Assembly: GCF_000176175.1 (NCBI RefSeq)
Contig: NZ_ACZP01000013.1
Span: forward strand, 124,001-188,000
Source: Vibrio furnissii CIP 102972
Lineage (GTDB): Bacteria > Pseudomonadota > Gammaproteobacteria > Enterobacterales > Vibrionaceae
DNA: 64,000 nt
Direction of reading: 5' to 3'
Both the position numbers and the translations under genes were made by a program. Positions within the stretch are counted from its first letter, which is position 1. Every line of letters begins with the position of its first letter. Under the pieces are notes generated by a model that saw only the letters and a program-made list of their open reading frames with translations, was not told the DNA's origin and ran no database searches. Shown here piece by piece: positions 27,745-37,172 of the stretch.

Positions 27745-27772
27745 ATAAAAAAGCTTCGCCTGAGCGAAGCTT
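27745..27772 (-). terminator. Intrinsic terminator of the doxX-like gene
   Basis: Stem AAGCTTCGC/GCGAAGCTT followed by six T on the minus strand. Confidence 0.85.
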
Positions 27773-27797
27773 AGATGATGGACGCGTGTGCTGGGCG

Positions 27798-28226
27798 CTA
27801 GTTGCTGCGCGATTCTAATGCGTATTTGCCAGGCCCCAACAGCAGGATGGCAATGGCCGCAAACAGATACACCCCAATGCCTTCGGCAGCCCATGCGCCG
27901 ACTTTGTTCACGGTAAATAGGTTGTCGGCATGCATCAGCCAAATCACCATCACGCAGGTGCCAATCCAAATGATGCTCGACACGCGGGTGAGCACGCCAA
28001 GAATGATCAGAATTGGCACGATGACCTCGCCCACATACACGCCATAGGCTATGAACGCAGGCAAACCATGGTTCACCAACAGCCCCTGAATAAACTCGGT
28101 GCCACCGTACAGTTTATGAATACCGTGCAGTAAGAACATCACGCCGAAACTGACGCGTAGGATGAGTTTGCCTAGGTCGTCTTTGTCGAACAGCGAATCT
28201 AATCCATTCAATAGTGCTTTCATCAT
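27798..28226 (-). CDS. DoxX-family membrane protein
   Basis: A 142-residue protein with four predicted helices and the family pattern LILRVSFGVMFLLHGIHKL near the N-terminus. DoxX proteins are small inner-membrane proteins often linked to redox stress; no biochemical role can be given here. An ATG one codon later is equally possible. It is monocistronic, with its own terminator and a long AT-rich upstream region. Confidence 0.82.
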   Translation of the reverse strand: MMKALLNGLDSLFDKDDLGKLILRVSFGVMFLLHGIHKLYGGTEFIQGLLVNHGLPAFIAYGVYVGEVIVPILIILGVLTRVSSIIWIGTCVMVIWLMHADNLFTVNKVGAWAAEGIGVYLFAAIAILLLGPGKYALESRSN

Positions 28227-28619
28227 GAGTTTTCCGAGTGGTTTTTTATTAACTTAGCAGTAAACGACCAACGAGTTGCACCGACGCCTTTGGCGATGAT
28301 GAACAATTATTTCGAATAAGTTTGTTGATGCGAATCAAATGAATTTTCGTGTGAGTATGGTTGCCCTTTCATTCGCTGTAAAAGCAGCGCCGTGTAAATA
28401 TTGGAAATAATCTTAATAATTGATTTTCAATCAAAAATAATATCGATTTTATTGAGTGGTCGCGTGATTAACAGTGTGTTATGCCTATGTATATAGACAT
28501 CACCGCAACATCAATGCACAAATAAATCAATGCAGGAATAAATCAATAGAGAAATAAACCGATCAAGAAAGATGTACTGAAAATAAAATCAAGCGGGGAG
28601 TTGATGGTCGGCAATGAAA
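28227..28619. other. AT-rich gene-free region upstream of doxX
   Basis: No coding frame is evident. Three similar blocks of the type AATAAATCAATG lie at about 28520-28565. The rest should hold the doxX promoter. Confidence 0.45.
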
Positions 28620-28658
28620 AATAACGTTTAAGCGCATCAACATGGCTTAAACGTTATT
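28620..28658 (-). terminator. Terminator of the kef operon
   Basis: Perfect 14-bp inverted repeat AATAACGTTTAAGC/GCTTAAACGTTATT, with a T-rich run on the minus strand. Confidence 0.88.
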
Positions 28659-28673
28659 TGATGTGAGGTCTGC

Positions 28674-30596
28674 TTATTTCGATGGGTCGTGCATGGCAGA
28701 ATCTTTGGGTGGTGGCGTCCAGTGACGCTCGTTGTCAAAGCGGCGGTCGGTGCGATCAAACGCCATTTCTGCTTTTAAGCGCTCTTCCAGTTCCACAAAC
28801 AGCTTGATGTAGTTGTTATCGAGCCGCTCCTTGCCAAAGGTCTCTGCATTCCACGCGGCATACAAACCATCTGAATGCGTGCTTTCCACTTTCTTGAATG
28901 TGTTTTTCTGATGTTCGACAAAGAATGGGTGAAAGCCGAGGGTTTTCATCGCCGCTGCGCCCACTTCGAGTGCGGAATGATAGGTTTCCGAAACCGCCAT
29001 ATCGACGCCTGCTTGGCGCAGTCGGTAGCCGTGGCCTCGGTCAAACGCACGCGCCAGCACTTTCACGTGCGGATAAGTTTGTTTGACGTATTTGACCAGT
29101 TCCACGCTGCTCTCTTGATTGTCGATCGCCACCACTAGCAGGCTGGCGTCTTCAATGCCTGCGGTGTGAAGCAAATCTGGGCGAGTGGCGTCGCCAAAGT
29201 AGGCTTTGGTGTGAATACGTCGTAAGTTGTCCACTTGAACCGCTTGGTGGTCAAGCACCACGGTTTTGACGCCGTTGGCGACCAACAGGCGGTTGACGAT
29301 TTGGCCGAAACGACCGATCCCCGCGATGATCACGGTGCCTTGTTCATCGATGGTGTCGCTGTCGCGCTCATTGGTGACGTGTTCAAATCGCGGCAGAATC
29401 ACTTTGTCGAACAGAATAAACAGCCCCGGCGTCAGGAACATCGACAACGCAACCACCAGAGACAGAATCTGCGCTAAATCGGCAGGTAACACGTGGCGTT
29501 GCTGGGTAAAGGTTAACAGCACAAAACCAAATTCACCCGCTTGCGCCAAGCTCAACGTGAACAGCCAGCGGTTGCTGCCTTGGATGCGAAAGATCATCGC
29601 CAGCAGATAGAGCACGACCGCCTTGAGCAGCATGACACCCAAGGTCGCGCCTAAAATAATAAAGAAGTGGCCGAATAGAATATCGAACTTAATGCCTGCG
29701 CCCACGGTGATGAAAAATAGCCCCAGCAGTAAGCCTTTCAACGGTTCGATGTTGGCTTCCAGCTCATGACGAAACTCACTGTTGGCCAGCACGACACCCG
29801 CGAGGAAGGTGCCCAGCGCGGGTGATAAACCGACCACATTCATCAATGTGGCGATGCCAACCACCAACATCAGTGCTGTGGCGGTAAAGATTTCGCGCAC
29901 CCCGGCACTGGCCACAAAGCGAAACAGCGGGCGACTGAGATAGTGACCGCCCACCACCACGGTGGCAATTGCGGCAGTGATGATGATGCCGTAGGCCCAG
30001 CCCGGCAAATCGGCGATTAAGTTGAGTTCTTCCTGATGAGCGGCGGCGGCATTGGCGGCGGTTTGCGCTTGTTCAATCAACTCGGGCAGCGCTAACAGCG
30101 GAATAAACGCCAACATCGGAATGACCGCGATGTCTTGAAACAGCAACACAGAGAACGCGTTTTGTCCCCCTTCGGTGCGATTGAGGCGTTTTTCGTTAAA
30201 GGTTTGCAGCACAATCGCAGTGGAGGAGAGGCAGAAAATCAAACCGATGGTGAGCGCGACTGACCAAGTGATGTCGAACAGCAGACACATGCCCATGGTC
30301 GCCAGCGTGGTGACGCCAACTTGCAAGCCGCCCAAGCCCAGCAGGCGAGTGCGCATCGCCCATAGCATTTTCGGCTCTAGCTCCAAACCGACCAGAAACA
30401 GCATCATCACCACACCAAATTCCGCAAAATGCTGAATGGTGGATGTTTCATCGCCAACCAGTCCCACCACGGGGCCGATGACCACGCCGGCCATCAAATA
30501 TCCCAGCACCGAGCCGAGGCCAAAGCGTTTCGCAAGCGGGACGGCAATCACTGCCGCAACGAGGTAGATAAAAGCCTGAATAAAATAACTGGTCAT
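28674..30596 (-). CDS. Glutathione-regulated K+/H+ antiporter, KefB/KefC type
   Basis: A 640-residue CPA2 antiporter: about twelve transmembrane helices (residues 1-390) and a cytoplasmic RCK/TrkA-N domain with the nucleotide motif GIGRFGQIVNRLL, then a charged tail. Kef systems release K+ in exchange for H+ when glutathione adducts form, acidifying the cytosol and protecting against electrophiles. Its start overlaps the end of the flavoprotein gene before it (ATGA), the usual arrangement for a Kef channel and its ancillary protein. KefB versus KefC cannot be decided by eye. Confidence 0.88.
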   Translation of the reverse strand: MTSYFIQAFIYLVAAVIAVPLAKRFGLGSVLGYLMAGVVIGPVVGLVGDETSTIQHFAEFGVVMMLFLVGLELEPKMLWAMRTRLLGLGGLQVGVTTLATMGMCLLFDITWSVALTIGLIFCLSSTAIVLQTFNEKRLNRTEGGQNAFSVLLFQDIAVIPMLAFIPLLALPELIEQAQTAANAAAAHQEELNLIADLPGWAYGIIITAAIATVVVGGHYLSRPLFRFVASAGVREIFTATALMLVVGIATLMNVVGLSPALGTFLAGVVLANSEFRHELEANIEPLKGLLLGLFFITVGAGIKFDILFGHFFIILGATLGVMLLKAVVLYLLAMIFRIQGSNRWLFTLSLAQAGEFGFVLLTFTQQRHVLPADLAQILSLVVALSMFLTPGLFILFDKVILPRFEHVTNERDSDTIDEQGTVIIAGIGRFGQIVNRLLVANGVKTVVLDHQAVQVDNLRRIHTKAYFGDATRPDLLHTAGIEDASLLVVAIDNQESSVELVKYVKQTYPHVKVLARAFDRGHGYRLRQAGVDMAVSETYHSALEVGAAAMKTLGFHPFFVEHQKNTFKKVESTHSDGLYAAWNAETFGKERLDNNYIKLFVELEERLKAEMAFDRTDRRFDNERHWTPPPKDSAMHDPSK

Positions 30597-31213
30597 GCAG
30601 AGTGTCTTAGCTCCATGGGTCGGAAGTACTGATTCAGTGTGGGCAGTTCGCTGGCGCGTTCTACATCAATGGTGTTGTCGCTCAATACTTGCAGCACCTG
30701 CATGTAGCGTTTGATGTGCGCATCGAGGCGTTCGTCGTCGCATGCGGATCGCGCATCAAACAGCACCAGTGGCGCGAGGTAATTCATGCCAGTCATCGCG
30801 GCCATCTGCTCAATTGGGCGCAGCAGTTCACGCACGCTATATCGATTATAGCCACTGGCTTGATAACTCTCCGATTTACCGCCAGCGGAGGTGATGCACA
30901 GCAGGGTTTTGCCGTGCAGCGCTTCGCCGTCCTGACCGTAGGCGAAACCGTATTCCAGTACCAGATCCTGCCACTCTTTGAGAATCGACGGGGTGGAGTA
31001 CCAGTACATCGGAAATTGAAAAATGATCACATCGTGTTCCAGCAAACGTTGTTGCTCTTTGTCGACATCAATATTGAACGTCGGATATTCGCCATACAAA
31101 TCGACGAGGGTGACGTTGCGGGCGTAACGGGCCGCTTTAAACAGGCGCGAATTCACCTCACTCTTGTGCTGACAAGGGTGCGCGTAGAGGATCAAAATAC
31201 GTTGGCTGGTCAT
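30593..31213 (-). CDS. Kef ancillary NAD(P)H oxidoreductase, KefG/KefF type
   Basis: A 206-residue flavodoxin-fold quinone-reductase-type protein. Features are ILILYAHPCQHKSEVN at the N-terminus, FQFPMYWYSTPSILKEW and the TSAGGKSESYQASGYNRYS loop. KefF and KefG bind the cytoplasmic domain of the Kef channel and are required for full activity. The overlapping stop and start with the antiporter gene support a complex. It is somewhat longer than E. coli KefG (184). Confidence 0.87.
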   Translation of the reverse strand: MTSQRILILYAHPCQHKSEVNSRLFKAARYARNVTLVDLYGEYPTFNIDVDKEQQRLLEHDVIIFQFPMYWYSTPSILKEWQDLVLEYGFAYGQDGEALHGKTLLCITSAGGKSESYQASGYNRYSVRELLRPIEQMAAMTGMNYLAPLVLFDARSACDDERLDAHIKRYMQVLQVLSDNTIDVERASELPTLNQYFRPMELRHSA

Positions 31214-31465
31214 AGAATTTTAGATGTGATTGAGCGTGTTAAAATAGTTATCCAAATTGCTAATGCATTCAAATGAATATTTACGTTTTGGCGAGAATTG
31301 ACAACTATTTGACAGCGGTTTCTTTCGCGAAAAATTCATATCAGTCCGGTCAATGTGAAGAAAATGAATAGATATAAAATAAGTTGTATAAATTCTTTCC
31401 TTTATGTAAGAAAAGCGAGACAATGATCACTCTTTGTCCTTTTCGTTGAACATTTCTGTTTGCAT

Positions 31466-32656
31466 ATGACTCAAACCGCTTCGGCACCGAATGATAATTC
31501 GCGCCACAATCAATATTTACGTGTTTTTGCACTGGGGTTCAGTGCGTTTATTTTTAACACCACAGAATTTGTGCCGGTTGGCTTGTTAACGGACATCGCG
31601 CAAGATTTCGATGTACCACTCGCCTCAGCGGGCTGGATGCTGACCATCTACGCGTGGATCGTGGCCTCGATGTCCCTGCCGATGATGATGCTGACCAGCA
31701 AAATGGAGCGCAAGACGCTGCTGCTGAGCGTGTTTACCTTGTTCATCATCAGCCACGGGTTCTCGGTGATTGCTTGGAACTTTGAAATGCTGGTGGCGAG
31801 TCGGATTGGCATCGCGTTTGCGCATGCGGTGTTCTGGTCGATCACCGCGTCAATCGCGATTCGCGTGGCCCCGCCGGGCAAGAAAACGTTGGCGCTAAGT
31901 GTGCTGGCAACCGGTACTTCGCTGGCGATGGTCTTGGGCGTGCCGCTGGGTCGAATTATCGGTCAATGGTTAGGCTGGCGCGTGACGTTTGGCGTCATCG
32001 GGGTTACCGCGCTGCTGATTATGTTTGCGCTGTTCCGTTTGTTGCCAACCTTGCCAAGTTTGTTCTCTGGTTCGATGAAAAAACTGCCAGAGCTGCTGCG
32101 CAAACCGACGCTGCTTGGCTTGTACCTGTTCATCTTCCTGCTATTTACTGCCCATTACACGGCCTACAGCTACATTGAACCATTTGTGAAAGTGGTGGGG
32201 CAGGTGAGCGAAAACTTCACGACCTTCTTGCTGTTGCTCTTTGGCGGCGCAGGGATTTTGGGCAGTGTGATTTTTGGTTACTGGGGCGAACGGGCCAACA
32301 GCAAACTCTTGGTGTGCAACACCGCGGTGGTCATGTTGTGTATGGTGGCGTTACTGTTTTCGGCGACCAATCCGTGGGGCATCAGTACGCTCCTGCTTCT
32401 GTGGGGCACCGCGTTGATGATCGTCAGTTTGGCGATGCAGGTAAAAGTGCTCAATATTGATGCCAATGCGGCAGACATGATCATGTCGATGTTCTCGGGG
32501 ATCATCAACTTAGGTATTGGGGCTGGCGCCTTGATTGGTGCGAAAGTGATTCACTTTAGCTCGCTCGACGCCATTGGTTACGTCGGTTCCGGCTTTGCGC
32601 TGGTGGCGCTGGTGCTGATGTTGGTACTGTTGAAAAAATTCCCGTCGATCCGCTAA
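31466..32656 (+). CDS. sotB: SotB-like MFS sugar/arabinose efflux transporter
   Basis: A 396-residue twelve-helix MFS protein with the DHA1/SotB N-terminal pattern FNTTEFVPVGLLTDIA and motif-A-like TSKMERKTLL. SotB exports arabinose and related compounds. The ATG at 31466 is chosen over a TTG two codons earlier; no strong ribosome site precedes either. A terminator follows, so it is not co-transcribed with vibB. Because no siderophore exporter is otherwise found nearby, a role in siderophore export cannot be excluded, though the family does not point to it. Confidence 0.78.
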   Translation: MTQTASAPNDNSRHNQYLRVFALGFSAFIFNTTEFVPVGLLTDIAQDFDVPLASAGWMLTIYAWIVASMSLPMMMLTSKMERKTLLLSVFTLFIISHGFSVIAWNFEMLVASRIGIAFAHAVFWSITASIAIRVAPPGKKTLALSVLATGTSLAMVLGVPLGRIIGQWLGWRVTFGVIGVTALLIMFALFRLLPTLPSLFSGSMKKLPELLRKPTLLGLYLFIFLLFTAHYTAYSYIEPFVKVVGQVSENFTTFLLLLFGGAGILGSVIFGYWGERANSKLLVCNTAVVMLCMVALLFSATNPWGISTLLLLWGTALMIVSLAMQVKVLNIDANAADMIMSMFSGIINLGIGAGALIGAKVIHFSSLDAIGYVGSGFALVALVLMLVLLKKFPSIR

Positions 32657-32670
32657 TCGTTCAAATCCGA

Positions 32671-32698
32671 AAAAGCAGCCCCCGTGGCTGCTTTTTTT
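32671..32698 (+). terminator. Intrinsic terminator of sotB
   Basis: Stem AGCAGCC/GGCTGCT with a long T run; it separates sotB from the siderophore locus. Confidence 0.9.
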
Positions 32699-32780
32699 AT
32701 GCCTGCGTGTGATTGCAACAGGGTGAACGCCAAAACGCCATGCTGATTCCAAAATTGCCGCTTTGAACGCCTGTTAAACA

Positions 32781-32800
32781 ATAATGAGAATGAATATCGT
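32781..32800 (+). promoter_or_regulatory. Fur-box-like site and promoter of vibB
   Basis: ATAATGAGAATGAATATC resembles tandem Fur hexamers. Just after it, TTTACA-N17-TAGTAT (32800-32828) is a plausible sigma70 promoter, which would start transcription near 32835. Confidence 0.6.
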
Positions 32801-32817
32801 TTACATGAATGAGTTCG

Positions 32818-32918
32818 GTTGTTAGTATGCACACAGCTTAACGCACCGCCTTGTTGTGGCTGAAGTTTTGAGGCGTTCGAAGAATGCTTTAAGGCAACAA
32901 GGCGGGCGTGCTAACAAC
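32818..32918 (+). ncRNA. Long bulged hairpin in the vibB leader (candidate cis-acting RNA)
   Basis: Three nested stems share an unbroken right arm (32882-32918): outer 13 pairs (32818-32830 with 32906-32918, two G-U), middle 11 perfect pairs (32846-32856 with 32895-32905) and inner 13 pairs (32866-32878 with 32882-32894, several G-U) around a GAA loop. The left arm has bulges of 15 and 9 bases. No T run follows, so it is not a terminator. It ends 99 bases before vibB. If the TTTACA/TAGTAT promoter is used, the outer left arm would not be transcribed and only the two inner stems would form. Confidence 0.55.
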
Positions 32919-33017
32919 GTCAGCATCTAAAAAAAGAGATCTGTCCAATTTGAATGACCGCGAAGCGCGCGGCCTGTTTGAAGGGGCGAGGTCCACAAGC
33001 ATTAAGGATTCGGATTA

Positions 33018-33905
33018 ATGGCAATCCCAAGAATTGCAGGTTACACACTGCCTGCCAGCGAACACTACCCGCTCAACAAAACGCAGTGGCAGATTGATCC
33101 TGCCAAGGCGGTGTTGCTGGTCCACGACATGCAGGAATATTTCGTTAACTTCTTTGAGATCACTCAGTCGCCGATGAGCGACATCATCCACAACATTCAA
33201 CGTTTGAAGGCGGCGGCAAAACAGGCGGGGATTCCCGTGGTGTATACCGCGCAACCGGCCAATCAAGATCCGGCCGAGCGCGCGCTGCTGACCGATTTCT
33301 GGGGGCCGGGACTGCAAGAAGAAACTGCGATTCTGGACACGTTAGCACCAGAGGCTGGCGATGTGGAATACGTGAAGTGGCGCTACAGTGCATTTAAGAA
33401 AACCTCGCTGCTGGAAGATATGCAGGCGCAGGGCCGAGATCAACTGATCATCTGCGGCGTGTACGGCCACATCGGTATTTTGTCGACTGCGCTTGAAGCG
33501 TTCATGCTGGATATCAAACCGTTTGTAATTGGCGATGCGATTGCCGATTTCAGCCAGCAAGATCACATTCATACTCTTAACTATCTGGCCGGTCGCGCTG
33601 CAAGTGTGCAAACAGTGCACGCGGTAGAGCAAGCGCTTGTTCGCAAGCCATCCCTGACGCTGGATCAAATGTGTGTCGATGTGGCTGAAGCGCTGTCGCT
33701 GGATCTTGATGAAGTCGATGTGAACGAGAACTTACTGTTTCTTGGTTTAGATTCAATTCGTGCCATGGTGCTGCTGGAGAAGTGGCGTCCTTACGGTGTG
33801 AATGTGACGTTCGCGCAACTGATTGAGAAAGTGACGTTGCACGAGTGGTGGACGCTCATCGGCGAACCGACCACGCAAACGGCGGCGGAACCTGCGATGG
33901 CGTAA
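33018..33905 (+). CDS. vibB: Isochorismatase / aryl carrier protein, VibB (EntB) type
   Basis: Bifunctional 295-residue protein. Residues 1-205 are the isochorismatase that converts isochorismate to 2,3-dihydro-2,3-dihydroxybenzoate; residues about 215-290 are an aryl carrier with the phosphopantetheine Ser246 in [10 protein letters not shown]. VibE loads it with 2,3-dihydroxybenzoate, which VibH or the NRPS then takes. Length matches V. cholerae VibB. AAGGA lies nine bases before the ATG. It is alone on its transcript, after a Fur-like site and a structured leader, and is followed by a terminator. Confidence 0.93.
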   Translation: MAIPRIAGYTLPASEHYPLNKTQWQIDPAKAVLLVHDMQEYFVNFFEITQSPMSDIIHNIQRLKAAAKQAGIPVVYTAQPANQDPAERALLTDFWGPGLQEETAILDTLAPEAGDVEYVKWRYSAFKKTSLLEDMQAQGRDQLIICGVYGHIGILSTALEAFMLDIKPFVIGDAIADFSQQDHIHTLNYLAGRAASVQTVHAVEQALVRKPSLTLDQMCVDVAEALSLDLDEVDVNENLLFLGLDSIRAMVLLEKWRPYGVNVTFAQLIEKVTLHEWWTLIGEPTTQTAAEPAMA

Positions 33906-33930
33906 TGTCATGGCAGCCAAACCGGCTGAT

Positions 33931-33967
33931 GGGCTTTGCAAGTTTACCACTGGCAAAGCCCTTTTTT
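33931..33967 (+). terminator. Intrinsic terminator of vibB
   Basis: GGGCTTTGC/GCAAAGCCC stem followed by six T. Confidence 0.9.
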
Positions 33968-34045
33968 ATGGGCGAGATAGATAAGGGCGGAGCAGACGAA
34001 GCCAATGCTGCTGATATAGTGGCATAGAGAGAATGAAGAGGCATG

Positions 34046-34072
34046 AAAAAGCCCGGATTAACCGGGCTTTTT
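34046..34072. terminator. Terminator of the vibCE transcript
   Basis: AAAAAGCCCGG/CCGGGCTTTTT, symmetric, placed after vibE on the minus strand. Confidence 0.85.
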
Positions 34073-34101
34073 GCCTGCGTTGATTGCTCTGCGTTGACGG
34101 C

Positions 34102-35721
34102 TTAGCTATACAGCGCGCGCAGTCCTTTTTTGTCGACTTTGCCGACGGAGGTTTTCGGCAACACATCGATGAACTGGATTTGATCCGGCAGTTTGAAATC
34201 CGCCAAGCCTAAATCACGCAGGAAGCGTTTCAGCGCCAGTCCTTTCACCTGATGCCCTTCGCGCTTGACGATCACCGCGCAGCTACGCTCGCCCAAGTAA
34301 TCATCCGGCACTGCCACCAGCGCCGCATCATGCACTGCTTCATGGCGCAGCAGGTAGTTTTCAATCTCTTCTGCCGCGATTTTTTCACCGCCACGGTTAA
34401 TCTGATCCTTGTCGCGCCCGGTCACAATGATGTTGCCTGCTGCGGTGCGTTTGACCAGATCGCCAGTGCGATAAAAGCCGTCTGGGGTAAACGAACGTTC
34501 GTTGTGCGCTGGCGCGCGATAATAGCCGCGAATGGTATATGGCCCTTGCGTGAGCAGAAATCCCTCTTCGCCGACGGCGACATCGTTCCCGTCCTCATCG
34601 ACCACGCGCACTTGATCGTGCGGTGAAATCGGGCGGCCTTGGGTGCTTGCAATCACCTCATCGCTGTCGTCAAACCGAGTGTAGTTAACCAACCCTTCAG
34701 CCATACCAAACACCTGTTGCAGGCGGCAGTGTAGTCGGTTTGGCAGCTCGCGCGCCGCAGTTTCGCTAAACTTAGCGCCGCCGACCAGCAGCAGTTCCAA
34801 GCTGGAAATGTCGTGCGTGGCCTTCTCGGCGTAATCCATCCACAGCAGCGCCAGTGGCGGCACCAGTGCAGAGACGGTAACACGGTGACGCTCAATCATC
34901 TCAAACGCATGTTGTGGCGTTGGATCTTGGGTGGGAATCACGCAGCCACCCGCCCAGAACACGCCCAAAGCGCCCGGAGAGCTGAGCGGAAAGTTATGCG
35001 CGACTGGCAGCGCGCACAAAAAGCGTGTCATGTGGTCGAAATGACAAATCTCTACACTGCCGGTGACACTGTAGGCGTAATCATTGTGCGTGCGCGGAAT
35101 CAGTTTCGGTGTGCCCGTGGTGCCGCCCGACAGCTGGAAAAACGCGACCTCACTGGCATCGGCATCTTGTTCTTGTAGCGCAGGTTGCAAGCAGTCATCA
35201 AGCGCCACGAACCGGCGGTCGTCCACCGTGACTTGGCCGCGAACAATCACATGTTCAATGGTCGGGCACTGCGCCACGATGTCGCTTGCCAATGCTTGAT
35301 AATTGAAACTGCTCGCCTCGCCATCAATCAGATAGGCTTTGGCATCGGCGTGCTGACAGAAGTAGCTGATTTCCATTTGGCGATGGGCGGGCAGCGCAAG
35401 TACCGGGCGCACGCCAATTTGCAGCAGGGCGAAGAAGCACTGATAAAACTCGGCAATATTGGTCATTTGCAACACGACGTTGTCGCCGCGCTGTAAACCG
35501 AGCTGACGAAATCCCGCCGCCAGTTGCGCCGCGCTGTCGACCAGCTCGCGATAGCTGATCGCGCGTTGGCCGCACACAATGGCCTCACGCTGCGAAAACT
35601 TGGCTTCGGTTTCCAGTAGGTAATCCAACAGCGTTTTATCTTGCCAGTATCCCAGCGCGCGGTAGTGGTCGGCCAGTTCCTGCGGCCAAGGGGTGTAATC
35701 TAATTCTCGTTGTGCGTTCAT
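34102..35721 (-). CDS. vibE: 2,3-dihydroxybenzoate-AMP ligase, VibE (EntE) type
   Basis: Free-standing adenylation enzyme of 539 residues that activates 2,3-dihydroxybenzoate with ATP and loads it on an aryl carrier. Visible motifs are the P-loop-like FQLSGGTTGTPKLIPRTHND, VFGMAEGLVNYTR, YRTGDLVKR and the C-terminal PKTSVGKVDKKGLR with the catalytic Lys. Length is the same as EntE/VibE. The start has AGGA seven bases upstream and lies eight bases after vibC. In the reported EntE/VibE/DhbE family the aryl substrate is dihydroxybenzoate; salicylate-specific relatives are excluded mainly by the presence of vibA and vibC here. Confidence 0.93.
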   Translation of the reverse strand: MNAQRELDYTPWPQELADHYRALGYWQDKTLLDYLLETEAKFSQREAIVCGQRAISYRELVDSAAQLAAGFRQLGLQRGDNVVLQMTNIAEFYQCFFALLQIGVRPVLALPAHRQMEISYFCQHADAKAYLIDGEASSFNYQALASDIVAQCPTIEHVIVRGQVTVDDRRFVALDDCLQPALQEQDADASEVAFFQLSGGTTGTPKLIPRTHNDYAYSVTGSVEICHFDHMTRFLCALPVAHNFPLSSPGALGVFWAGGCVIPTQDPTPQHAFEMIERHRVTVSALVPPLALLWMDYAEKATHDISSLELLLVGGAKFSETAARELPNRLHCRLQQVFGMAEGLVNYTRFDDSDEVIASTQGRPISPHDQVRVVDEDGNDVAVGEEGFLLTQGPYTIRGYYRAPAHNERSFTPDGFYRTGDLVKRTAAGNIIVTGRDKDQINRGGEKIAAEEIENYLLRHEAVHDAALVAVPDDYLGERSCAVIVKREGHQVKGLALKRFLRDLGLADFKLPDQIQFIDVLPKTSVGKVDKKGLRALYS

Positions 35722-35729
35722 GGGGCGTC

Positions 35730-36914
35730 CTAGGCGGTGAGGAGTTCGTTCAGTTGAATGCCAGCGGCGGATAAAATGGTGCCCATCTTGGCGCCGGTTT
35801 CATCCAGTTCACTTTGCGGGACAGATTCGTGGACGATGCCCGCACCGGCGTATACTTTCATTTGGCGTTTTTGCACTTCGGCGCAGCGGATGGTGACCAC
35901 CCATTCGCCGTTTCCACGCGAATCGCACCAGCCCACCATGCCGGTGAAATAGCCGCGATCAAACTGTTCAATGTTACGAATCGCTTCATAAGCATTGGCG
36001 CGCGGATAGCCGCACACCGCTGGCGTTGGGTGCAAATCGGCCGCAATCTTCAGCACATTGAGGTTGGCGTCGTTCGCTTGGCCCTCAAGCAGCGTCGACA
36101 GGTGCAGCATGGTTTGGGTTTCGATCACCGATGGAATCATCGGCGCATACAGGTTGTGGCAGTACTGGCTCAGCACGCGTTCCACTTCTTCCACCACCAA
36201 GCCGTGCTCGTGTAAATCTTTTTGCGTGTTGAGCAGCGACAGGCGCGAATCGTCGTTTTGTGCCTCACTGGCTGAGCGCGGACGTGAGCCTGCCAACGGG
36301 TTCGACACCACGTAGCTGCCTTTTTTCGCCACCAGCAGCTCTGGGCTTGCGCCCATTAGTTTCACGCCTGGCAAGGTGTCGGCGGCAAAGGTGTAGCCTT
36401 TGACGTTGATCGCAAGCAAGTTACGCAGCAGCCCCGGAAGGTGAATGTCGGTGTCAGTTTCCACTTCCACCGCACGCGATAGCACCGCTTTGGCGAGGTC
36501 GGTGGTGGCGAACAGATTGAGCAAATCGCTCACGCCTTGGCGGTAATGCTGGCCGGACGGGGAGGAGATCACCTTGGCCTGCGCCGCTTGGTTGGCCGCC
36601 GCGTTGGCGGAGCCGCGTGTGCTGCTGGAGACAAACAGCTGCTGCGGAATCACAAATCGGGTCGGGTTTTCTTCACGAAATGGCACGATGCCAAACAGCA
36701 CCGGATTATCCGATTCGTGTTGTTTCGCGGCTTGCAGCATGGTTTGCGCCCGCTCTGCCAACTGAGCAAAGGGCATGGGCTGGTGGATTTCTTGCTCGAT
36801 GCCGATACCCAGCATCGTATTGGTAGGAGAAGCGAAGAAAAACGGCGCACGGTCTAGCTGATCGCTCAGCAGTTCGCTCTCCATTTTTGTATAGCCAATC
36901 ACTTCACGTTGCAT
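35730..36914 (-). CDS. vibC: Isochorismate synthase, VibC (EntC) type
   Basis: A 394-residue chorismate-binding enzyme that converts chorismate to isochorismate, the first step to 2,3-dihydroxybenzoate. The C-terminal family signature is present ([35 protein letters not shown] and [17 protein letters not shown]). It is first in a two-gene operon with vibE and is divergent from vibA across two Fur-like boxes. Length matches V. cholerae VibC. Confidence 0.93.
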   Translation of the reverse strand: MQREVIGYTKMESELLSDQLDRAPFFFASPTNTMLGIGIEQEIHQPMPFAQLAERAQTMLQAAKQHESDNPVLFGIVPFREENPTRFVIPQQLFVSSSTRGSANAAANQAAQAKVISSPSGQHYRQGVSDLLNLFATTDLAKAVLSRAVEVETDTDIHLPGLLRNLLAINVKGYTFAADTLPGVKLMGASPELLVAKKGSYVVSNPLAGSRPRSASEAQNDDSRLSLLNTQKDLHEHGLVVEEVERVLSQYCHNLYAPMIPSVIETQTMLHLSTLLEGQANDANLNVLKIAADLHPTPAVCGYPRANAYEAIRNIEQFDRGYFTGMVGWCDSRGNGEWVVTIRCAEVQKRQMKVYAGAGIVHESVPQSELDETGAKMGTILSAAGIQLNELLTA

Positions 36915-37039
36915 TTTGAATCCCTCTTTTACTTTCTGACGTGACTATTTATGACTTTCTGATGTGACTCAGCGGCCCACCGCTGAGGTCGAGATCATTT
37001 GCCATTTCATTGGGCAATCGATACATTTATACCACTTTT

Positions 37040-37083
37040 AATGATAACGTTTATCATTACTATTTGATAATAAATATCATTAT
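37040..37083. promoter_or_regulatory. Two Fur boxes between vibC and vibA
   Basis: AATGATAACGTTTATCATT (37040-37058) is a perfect inverted repeat. TTGATAATAAATATCATTA (37064-37082) is a second, slightly weaker box. Both divergent genes should be repressed by iron-loaded Fur. Confidence 0.85.
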
Positions 37084-37172
37084 TGATTCAAGATCACGAT
37101 TTACGCTGTGAATAATTCACAGTTCAGTCAGTAATTGCTGGTTATATTCATACTAAATAAAGGGTTATAACG

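Noticed and set aside
31466..32656. SotB-like MFS as the siderophore exporter
   Set aside because: Family pattern is that of sugar efflux, a strong terminator separates it from vibB and no Fur box was seen before it. Kept only as a possibility.
32818..32918. The vibB leader hairpin as an integron attC site
   Set aside because: One RYYYAAC-like piece (GCTTAAC) exists, but the matching GTTRRRY partner is missing and no cassette boundary or integrase is present.
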